From positions 4,340,001 through 4,404,000 of the forward strand of contig BCIA01000003.1 in the NCBI GenBank assembly GCA_001599815.1: DNA of 64,000 nt, read 5' to 3'. Shown here piece after piece: positions 56,718-64,000 of this stretch. Made by a program: the position numbers and the translations under genes. Below the pieces are notes generated by a model. The model worked only from the letters and a program-made list of their open reading frames with translations. It was not told where the DNA came from and ran no database searches. This DNA is from Furcasterigmium furcatum. Its lineage: Eukaryota; Ascomycota; Sordariomycetes; Glomerellales; Plectosphaerellaceae. Position 1 is the first letter of the stretch; every line of letters starts with the position of its first letter.

Positions 56718-57766
56718 TTAGGCCTTGCGCCTGCGAGGCTTGGTGCCAGCGGCAGGGCTCTCGGCGCTGATATGGGCGGTCGAGACGGCGTCGGCGGACG
56801 CGGCGGCAACAGCCTGCGGCTTCTTCTCGGTGGCGGGGGTGAAGCGCTTCCTCACTGCGCGAATCATCATGAAGAACCAGTAGAAGTTGAGGAAGTTGAG
56901 GACAATGTTGCTCGAGAGGTAGGCGAAGCCGAGCCAGGCGGGGGCCGTGGTGGTGGGGGTCACGAAGCGGAGGGTGTCGGGCGCGGCAGTGAGATCGGGG
57001 GAGGAGCCAAGGGCTGCCCAGATGTCGCTGAAGACCTGGTAGGACTGGTATGTGCCGTAGACGAGGCGGGCGGAGAAGAAGGTGAAGAGGAGGAGGAGGC
57101 CGTTGTAGAGCTGGGCACGGGTGCCCGTCATGCCGAGCTTGTCGAAGAACCAGTGGACGTTGAGGAAGGGGGTGGAGAGCTCCCAGAGGATGAAGATCGG
57201 GGCGTAGAAGTTGACAAAGGGTCTCTGGATCAGGCGGTGTTAGCAGAGCGACCATCGGCGCAGAGGGGAGGGGAGCTGCGTACGAAGCCGAAGGAGTAGA
57301 CAATCAGCGCGCTGATTGCGTGGGCCAGGGTGCCGGGTCCAAAGACGTCGAAATTGCAGCTGGTCACAACGAGGTCCCAGAGGAAATAGCCAGCGGCGAG
57401 GGCCGTGATCATGCCGCAGGCGCCAGTGTAGCCCCAGATGCGCTCCTGGGCGTCCATGTTACCGCGCTCCTCGTCGGCGAAAATGACCCATAGAGACAGG
57501 GCGTTGATGAGGCAGCTCTGGACCATGGAGACGACATGGGCGTCCCAGTTGACCCTGCGGCGGCGGGGGAGAGCCGAGTATTTGTCGCCGACGATGAGGG
57601 TCGAGAGGATAGGCGACACGGGCCAGTAGATGACGGTGTAGAGCAGAGCGCCGGCGAAGACCTCGTGGATGTGGTATGGCAGCGTAGGCAAGGAGAGGAA
57701 GTCGGCCCAAGGCTGGGTGGCCTTGGAGAGCCAGGGGAGAGGCTCGAAGGGGAAAGGGTCCTTCAT
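56718..57766 (-). CDS. TLC-domain membrane protein (TMEM56/TLCD-like)
   Basis: Multi-pass TLC (TRAM-LAG1-CLN8) protein; this subgroup is linked to membrane lipid handling, not proven ceramide synthesis. Two exons, 57766-57284 and 57224-56718 (59-bp GTACGC intron), 329 aa. Seen: about six to seven TM segments, including FAGALLYTVIYWPVSPILSTL, GMITALAAGYFLWDLVVT (the TLC 'GYFxWDL' motif), HAISALIVYSFGF|RPFVNFYAP, ELSTPFLNVHWFF with the family's Pro-Phe-Leu-Asn, and LSSNIVLNFLNFYWFFMMI. The C-terminus is basic (AAGTKPRRRKA). The ceramide-synthase Lag1 His-His motif is not seen. Start: ATG 57766; the frame upstream lacks an ATG. Confidence 0.87.
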
Positions 57767-58743
57767 GGTGACTGTTCGAGCGTGGTCGCGTGCCTGGCGG
57801 GCAAGTCTTGGCGCAGTCGGACTGGAGATGATTTCAAGCCGCAGACTGGACGGCACACAGAGGGCGCAGAGGGTTTTTCTGGGGATGAAGAGCTGCAGCT
57901 AGATGCCAACAGCTGTTTGGCGGGATATGGCGGAGGTCGAGTATATGTAGGAGGCGAGCGCTGCCAACAGGGTCAGTCTACACCAGCACCTTGGAGGGGC
58001 GAACGAGGCGCATGGAGGTGACGATGTCTCAGACCCTGAAAGATCCAGTGATCGATGGGAGGGAACTGACCAAAGGAGAGAAACAGGCCACGCGCGGGTC
58101 CCGAGCCCCCTGTATACGCACTCGGGATGGGAATAAATCAAAGACGAAGAAAGCCACCCAGCGCTTTGTTTCCTTGCTTTGCGAGATTGATTCGGGGATC
58201 GACCGAGGCCAACGCGCGTTGGAGGTGGGAAAGTGTTGGGACGAGACCCCTGACCTGGCAGGCAAGGACCGAAAGCTTGCTTGATGGGTACGTACCTCCC
58301 CGCTAAGTTGGAGCTTGAGTGCCGCCCAGTTGGGGCAGGGCAGCTCAGCCTGTCAGTGGTACGTACCCCGATCCTCCACTGCGACCGCTCGCGGATCTGG
58401 CCTGTGACACTGGCGCATGCACCCTCTGAAAGGGCGCTCGCATCACATGGGGGATAGCCCCAGCTGATTGGCCTGTTTGTTTCAACCTCGCCTATCTAGG
58501 TAGGTCCGGCTTGGAATATGCATTTCTGAGGGTTATTTAGAAAACACCACGCACTCACTTGCTCGTCCACAGCTCCACGTATCTCGCGACGGGCCATTCG
58601 AAGTTCATCCACATCTCATCTCACGACAGCTTGGAGCCTCAACCTTTCTACCGCTAACTCATGCCTTGATAATCTTCTTCAACCTGCAGCCGAGTTTCAT
58701 TCTCTAGACTAACTGGACCCAGGCTGGTCGGCCATTTCTCACC
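57767..58743. other. Divergent promoter region, TLC gene / COG8
   Basis: About 980 bp between head-to-head genes. An ATTGG (inverted CCAAT) lies at about 58466. ORFs here lack domains. Confidence 0.45.
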
Positions 58744-60093
58744 ATGGCCGACCTCCTCCTCGACCTCCTCGAGTCCGAGACTCTCCCATCTTCAGGGGAT
58801 CAGCTGTCGTTGAACACACCCAAGGCAGCAAAGCTCGACTTCCTCAGCCATCTTGCACAACAGACGCCAGACTACCTGGTCTCAAAAGAGCCACAGCAGC
58901 TAGCCCACTCATCACAATCACTCCTCCTCTCTCTCCAGGGTATCTCAAAACGATCTCACAAGGCCATCATCGAATCTGCTTCACATCATGCCACATTAAC
59001 GACCGCCTTACCGAGCCTGGTCGCTGGCACGGCAGAACTACAAAATAACATTCCCAAGCTCGATGCTGCCGCCCTACGCTTCTCGACAACATACAGCAAG
59101 GCTGGCGAGAACGAGCATCTCCAGCGAAGAAAGCGAGCCCTACTAGAACTCCGCAACGTCGAACGCCTGGTGGATGTGCTCGAGCTGCCCACTTTGTTAT
59201 CATCGGCCATCTCTGCGCAGCCCCCGAATTATGCCTCTGCATTGGATCTGAACGCCCACATTCGAAGACTACACGCCTTGTACCCTGATTCGCCTCTTGT
59301 CAAGCTCGTCTCGAAGCAGGCCGACGAAGCCGTCCTGCAGCTTACTACGGACCTCATCCACACGCTGAAGGCACCCGGGTTGAAGCTGACCACGGCCCTG
59401 CGTACAGTCGGCTGGCTGAGAAGGGTGATGCCCGATCTGGACCAGACGTCCAAGGCCAGCCGCGACGCTCAGGAGAGGACGTTGTCTCTACTTTTCCTGC
59501 GGTGCCGCACAGCGACCCTCGAGTCGACGCTGGGCGCTCTGCAACCCCTCAGGGAGTTAGCCGACGAGGAGAAAGCAAGACAATCCGGCCAGTCCAGCCA
59601 GGCCTGGTCCGGGGGTCAACAGACGGAGCGATATCTCAAGAAGTACATCGAGATCTTCCGTGAGCAGAGCTTCGGGATCGTCTCCATGTTCAAGAGCATT
59701 TTCCCGACGGCAGGCTCTCCCGGTTCAGATTCTGGCGTGAGCGATCTGGACCCTCTACAGCCATTGCCGTCCGTGCTATCGACATTTCCACTTCATCTGG
59801 TGGAGATGTTACTGCAGACGTTACGGGACTATCTGCCGCATGTTAGGGACCAGGCTGCCAGGGATAGCATCCTGACACAGGTACTCTACTGCTCTGGTAG
59901 CATGGGTCGACTCGGGGGTGATTTCGGGATGCTTCTGGCAGGACTCGGTGTCGATGGCCCAGGAGCGAAGGCATCCGGTGGTTCGTCGGCAGATTCGGAA
60001 TGGGTTGATGTTGTCAAGCGCCATCGTCTCTTGGCCGGACGCCTCGATTCGATCATTGGTGACTACAAAGGGGTGACAGTTAGGGATGGATGA
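58744..60093 (+). CDS. COG8: Conserved oligomeric Golgi complex subunit 8 (Dor1 family)
   Basis: Subunit of the COG tethering complex for retrograde intra-Golgi transport. Single exon, 449 aa, start ATG 58744. Seen: the Dor1-family N-terminal region (LSHLAQQTPDYLVSKEPQQL, then SQSLLLSLQGISKRSHKAII), a helical coiled coil (RRKRALLELRNVERLVDVLE) followed by ELPTLLSSAI, LALYP/LHALYPDSPLVK and KLTTALRTVGWLRRV, and the C-terminal helical region (YLKKYIEIFREQSFGIVSMFKSIF). Matching Dor1 residues and length fit fungal Cog8. Intronless, unlike most neighbours. Confidence 0.88.
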   Translation: MADLLLDLLESETLPSSGDQLSLNTPKAAKLDFLSHLAQQTPDYLVSKEPQQLAHSSQSLLLSLQGISKRSHKAIIESASHHATLTTALPSLVAGTAELQNNIPKLDAAALRFSTTYSKAGENEHLQRRKRALLELRNVERLVDVLELPTLLSSAISAQPPNYASALDLNAHIRRLHALYPDSPLVKLVSKQADEAVLQLTTDLIHTLKAPGLKLTTALRTVGWLRRVMPDLDQTSKASRDAQERTLSLLFLRCRTATLESTLGALQPLRELADEEKARQSGQSSQAWSGGQQTERYLKKYIEIFREQSFGIVSMFKSIFPTAGSPGSDSGVSDLDPLQPLPSVLSTFPLHLVEMLLQTLRDYLPHVRDQAARDSILTQVLYCSGSMGRLGGDFGMLLAGLGVDGPGAKASGGSSADSEWVDVVKRHRLLAGRLDSIIGDYKGVTVRDG

Positions 60094-60651
60094 GGGACAA
60101 TTCCCTCCGGCGGCCGATGCAAGGATTACTCATGCCGCTCGGAAGTGCATACGAAAATAGACAAGTCGCCGACGATCCTCGTCAGATGTTCAAAAGATGC
60201 CCCGAAGTTTGTCACCATCCCTCGTGAAGCTGGAGGATGTCATGCTCGGGCTCTCATTGGCTTGGTGAGCGGGAAGGGCCGGATGCGACCGTCGTCTAAA
60301 CGCATAATTCGGGACTACCGGAATGGGGATGGGTTACAAGCATAGACCTTTCATGATTCAGGTTCTGCTGCCAGGACAACTCCAGACTACGACTCATTCA
60401 AGACTCACTCTCCATGACCGCTGCTGTTTTAATTCATCTTTTTCGACCTCCTCCAGTTTAATCATCATCCAAGCTCTATGTGTTGAGCACTCATGAGTCC
60501 TGGGTCTGCTGCATAATGGCCTCGCACATGCTTCATATGACATCCACGACATCCTGAACAATACCCCATCAACCGCCTCAACCATTCCTCATCCTCCACC
60601 ATCTGTACAACAGTGTATTCTATCCTGTAACATTAGAAGACTAACGCCCCA
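60094..60651. other. Intergenic, COG8 3' flank and HEM25 promoter
   Basis: 558 bp between co-directional genes. No CDS or repeat recognised. Confidence 0.5.
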
Positions 60652-61659
60652 ATGGCCCAAAATGGCGGAAAAGTGAAGTCATGTAAGTCCCCTCGTTGAT
60701 GACCGGCAATATCAGAATAGTCCAACTGACATCCCCCAGCTCGACACTTCGTGGCCGGCCTCGGCTCCGGCGTCGCTTCCGCCGTGATCCTTCAACCCCT
60801 GGACCTCCTCAAAACCCGTGTCCAGCAGTCAGGCCACCGCTCTCTCACCTCCTACCTGCGCGAGGTCGCCGCCTCCCCCTCCAAAGTCCGCACCCTCTGG
60901 CGCGGCACCGTCCCCTCCGCCCTGCGCACCGGCTTCGGCTCCGCCCTGTACTTCACAACCCTCAACGCCATCCGGACGCGGGTCGCCCGGTCCAACATCT
61001 CAAAGTCCACGCAGCTCACCTCCTCGTCCCTCCCCACCCTCTCCAACTCGGCCAACCTCCTCGCCGGCGCGGCGGCCCGCACCTTCGCCGGCCTCGTCCT
61101 CATGCCCCTCACCGTCATAAAGGTCCGCTACGAATCAAACCTTTACGCCTACCGCTCCATCGCCGGCGCGTCACGGGACATCTTCGCCACCGGCGGCCTG
61201 CGCGGCTTCTTCGCCGGCTTCGGCGCCACGGCCGTCCGCGACGCCCCGTACGCGGGCATGTACGTCCTCTTCTACGAGATGCTCAAGCGCCGCCTCAGCG
61301 CCGCCGTCACGGCCGGCGCCCCCCCAGGGTCTGCCGCGACGGCCCTCACCACGTCGCAGGCCACGACGGTCAATTTCTCCTCCGGCTGCCTGTCCGCCGC
61401 GCTGTGCTCGGCCATCTCGAACCCGTTCGACGCCGTCAAGACGCGCATCCAGCTGCAGCCGGACAAGTATAGGAACATGTACCAGGCGTGCAGGAAGATG
61501 CTCGCCGAGGACGGCGTGCGCTCGCTGTTCGACGGCCTGGGACTGCGCATGAGCAGGAAGGCCCTGAGCTCGGCGCTGGCGTGGACTGTGTACGAGGAGC
61601 TCATGAGGCGGGCGGAGCGGACGTTCAATAACACCAACGTCAGCCGTCTGGAGTCATGA
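60652..61659 (+). CDS. HEM25: Mitochondrial glycine transporter Hem25 (SLC25A38)
   Basis: Inner-membrane carrier that brings glycine into mitochondria for 5-aminolevulinate (heme) synthesis. Two exons, 60652-60682 (31 nt) and 60740-61659 (57-bp intron), 316 aa. Seen: three mitochondrial-carrier repeats with signatures PLDLLKTRVQ, PLTVIKVRYE and PFDAVKTRIQ. The second lacks the usual Asp/Glu, as is typical for this family. Hem25-type context includes GLGSGVASAVILQPLD, LWRGTVPSALRTGFGSALYF, and GGLRGFFAGFGATAVRDAPYAGMYV. Length fits. The Ala/Gly-rich insertion between repeats 2 and 3 is a little long (SAAVTAGAPPGSAATALTTS). The short first exon is easily missed. Confidence 0.93.
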
Positions 61660-62139
61660 CACAAAGGATACCTAGACAGGGGGCTTGACGTGGATATTGT
61701 GTGTGTGTTGCTACCTAGTGTCCTTCCCAGCTTAGGTCACATATCTCATCTCTTCTTCACAAAATCCAGCTCTGAACTGAAGGAGTGGGGAATCAGAAAG
61801 TGAATGAAGAATAAAACATTCAAGATGCACCGTTTCCCTGTAAACGTCCCGAAAATCCCACTTTGCTTCATCTCCTCATTGCCCACATGGCTTCGACCCG
61901 AGTTCGAGTGGTATCGCTTGCAGGTTTTCGAGTGGTACGCCTTCCGCATGGTGAGGTGGCCAAAGAGAAGACATAGCTCTCTCCGTGGCGGCGTCAGGCA
62001 CCATAAGGCGTTGGGACAAACTTCGTTCTCAAGCCGGCCTGGCCATGGATGAGACCTGGGTGTCGTGCACTGCTGCCGGGCCAAGGATAAGGCCGTACTC
62101 AAACAGATGCCAGTAAGTAGGGTGTGATTGTCGGGCTAC
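61660..62139. other. Convergent 3' flanks
   Basis: 480 bp between HEM25 and the charged coiled-coil gene. No further gene seen. Confidence 0.5.
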
Positions 62140-63411
62140 TTAGGCTGGCTTGGCACCGGCGAGGTACATCAGCAGTGCAGGGGATTTGCTTCGCTTGCGG
62201 CTGCTGCTGTCCTTCTTCCTCACCCACTCGAATCCGTCATTGCCCTTGCTCTTGCGGCGTTCCTTCCTGTCGTCCACCTCGACAAGCAGCCTGCCACCGT
62301 TGCTTCGCCTTTCTCGGAGTTCCCTGGTGTGCAGCCAGAGAGTGTTCTGTTCCCATTCGGGGACCCATCGCTTGATCAGGACGAATTCGGGGTCCTGTGA
62401 AAGACAACGGATTAGCTCAAGTCAATCGGCGGTCGAGGACTCATGCGCTTCGCTTACCTGGTCATAGTCGAAGTCGACATGGTACAGCCTCAGAGTTTCA
62501 ATGGAAAGATGCCTCCTGGACATCCTTGTATATGTTGGTCGCGCAACCTCGGTGCCTTGTTTCTCCTTCTCTTTCTCTTTCTCCTTCTTCTCCTCCTCCT
62601 CCTTCTTGATCTTCTCCTTCTTCAGGATGGCCTCGATGTGCTTCTCATCAAGACCCGAGTTGATAAGCTGCTCCTGGAGACGGCGCTGGTACTCCTTTTC
62701 GGCAAGCTCCTTCTCCTTCTTCTCCTTGGCCTTGCGCTCCATCTCCTCGTGCTTGTACTTCTCGACGGCGGCCTTGGCCTCCCTTTCGCGGCGTTCTTCC
62801 TCCTCGGCCTCGCGCTCCTCTTCCCTCTTGCGCTCCAACTCAATTTCTTTCTTGATGCGGTCTTGTTCCCTGGCACGTTCCTCGCGCGACTTGATCTCGT
62901 CCAGCTCTCGCTTGGCGATGCGCAGATCGGCATCATCGCGGAAATGCTGGACACGGCGGTCGTCGCGCTCGCGAGAGTTGGCAAGGCGCATCTCCTCCAG
63001 CTGCTGGCGAGTGCGCTCCATCTCGTACTGCTCGCGGGTCATGTAGTCCCTCTCCCTGGAATCGCCGCCTCGAGAGCGGGAGCGCTCACGGCGAGGCCTG
63101 GCGACCTGGAGCTTGCGGTAGTCCTCGTCGTCATCCTGGTCGTTGTAGATTTGGTTATGAATGATGACAGGGGCGGGAGCAGGCGCAGGAGCGGGAGGGG
63201 ATGCCGGAGGGCTATGGCGATAGCGCTCGCGTGACCTGGAACGAGCACGAACGACGGTTCGCTCAGGTGCAAGGTATGGGCGTTCCACCGGGAAGTAGCT
63301 CACTGGACGCTGGCGAGCGGGCTCGACATAGCCGTATGCGCCAGGGGGGGAAGCGGCACGGCGCCGGGTGAAGCGGATGTTCACATCCTCGTCGGAAGAA
63401 TAGCCGCTCAT
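62140..63411 (-). CDS. Charged RS/coiled-coil protein, conserved C-terminal block
   Basis: Two exons, 63411-62458 and 62394-62140 (63-bp GTAAGC intron), 402 aa. Seen: an N-terminal Arg/Pro/Ser region with RS-like pairs (RARSRSRERYR, RPRRERSRSRGG) and a Pro/Ala run; then about 170 residues of Glu/Lys/Arg coiled coil (about 115-290); then a compact block starting RPTYTRMSRRHLSIETLRLY and continuing, across the splice, into DPEFVLIKRWVPEWEQNTLW and LHTRELRERR. The tail is basic (KKDSSSRKRSKSP). The block is the part likely to be conserved in filamentous fungi; I cannot name the family with confidence. RS-like pairs suggest, weakly, an RNA-related or nuclear role. The frame only works with the intron removed, supporting the structure. 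Confidence 0.83.
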
Positions 63412-64000
63412 GGTGATGCCTGGCGGGAGGGTCGCCTCGATTTCACAGATAAATCAACGTATAGATTCAGAAGAAGCTGGCTTTTGCCTACTCGCAGGGT
63501 TAGCGATTTTTGACCTGTAGGCTTTCTCGCAGTGTCTGATGTGAGACGGATTTTCGGGTGACTGGGTGTCGAAGGTCAAGAGTGAGGTGGGGAAGACGGC
63601 GGGGGAGGTCGGCGCAGCTTATACGAGTGAGGGCCGCGCAGATGAGTCGTAAACCACGGTTGTTGCGCGTAGGGCAAAAGGACACTTTGGGCCGATTGGT
63701 AATAATAAGATGCAGTCGGCCGTGTGAGCCACAGATCCAGGTTGACAGGCGAAAATGGTGGTGTGCGAGAGGCAAATGGCGGGAAATGGAGGGGCGGAAG
63801 GCAGCAGAGCAGAGCAGGCAGAGGATAAGGGAGCGGCTGACCGGCACTGTTGTACTCACTTCAGCTGGCGCAGATCAACGGAGACGATCAACGAGTAGAC
63901 CTCGCGCGGAAAGCTCCCGTTTGCTGTGTTCTGGGGCTGTCTCGGTGTCGCCAGGATATTGTAGAGACAGCCAGACGACGACGGGTGTATGGGTCGCAAG
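63412..64000. other. Upstream region at window end
   Basis: 589 bp upstream of the charged coiled-coil gene. The minus-strand frame at 63500-63859 has no family. Nothing else recognised. Confidence 0.45.

Overview
The window is nuclear DNA from a filamentous ascomycete (Pezizomycotina, most likely Sordariomycetes). Evidence: GC-rich genes with strong C/G third-position bias, many short introns (about 46-163 bp, mostly 50-70 bp) with GTRNGT donors, CTRAC/CTGAC-type branch sites and YAG acceptors, and protein families typical of that group (Cch1, Sla1, Cdc55, Msh5, Hem25, DUF6594, a MATA-type HMG regulator). I found no bacterial operons, tRNA, rRNA, CRISPR array or intact transposon. Protein lengths below were checked by summing exons and confirming that the total is a multiple of three.

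Layout from left to right: a truncated PAP2 lipid phosphatase (-, 1-821); mitotic B-type cyclin (-, 2328-4063), divergent from mitochondrial ribosomal protein uL2m (+, 5666-6950); a coiled-coil orphan protein (-, 7140-7983) next to a degenerate ~53-bp minisatellite and a perfect 3 x 17 bp repeat (8319-8737); a small conserved-looking protein (-, 9255-9542); the very large voltage-gated calcium channel CCH1 (-, 11558-18243), divergent from a DDT-like/PHD-finger chromatin protein (+, 19569-22108); a 3.8-kb gene-free stretch leading to an HMG-box regulator resembling the Ste11/FMF-1/PaHMG5 group (+, 25953-27628); EMC5 (+, 28498-28981); the meiotic MutS homologue MSH5 (+, 30148-33296); a CorA-like membrane protein (+, 34278-36308), convergent with a Cys-rich secreted, probably GPI-anchored protein (-, 36438-37235); an acidic conserved hypothetical protein (-, 37887-38831); PP2A B55 regulatory subunit (+, 40950-42734); a YEA4-type UDP-GlcNAc transporter (+, 43607-45149); AMP deaminase (+, 45668/45757-48917); a weak hypothetical gene (-, 49402-49869); a DUF6594 membrane protein (+, 50196-51208); the endocytic adaptor SLA1 (+, 52653-56151); a TLC-domain membrane protein (-, 56718-57766), divergent from COG8 (+, 58744-60093); the mitochondrial glycine carrier HEM25 (+, 60652-61659), convergent with a charged RS/coiled-coil protein (-, 62140-63411).

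The genes form no single pathway. This is mainly conserved housekeeping chromosome: cell cycle (cyclin B, PP2A-B55), secretory and endocytic traffic (EMC5, COG8, SLA1, YEA4), ion transport (CCH1, CorA-like), mitochondria (uL2m, HEM25), purine metabolism, and sexual development/meiosis (HMG regulator, MSH5). The accessory-looking material is concentrated at about 7.1-11.5 kb (orphan coiled-coil gene plus minisatellite) and 49.4-51.2 kb (weak ORF and DUF6594 gene). I saw no convincing undescribed multi-gene system. The most unusual signals are a minisatellite whose unit carries splice-like motifs, two successive ATGGCTG|GT starts in AMP deaminase that would encode the same protein, a GC-AG intron, several tiny exons, an Asn in the domain-I pore of CCH1, and uORFs ahead of the HMG regulator.
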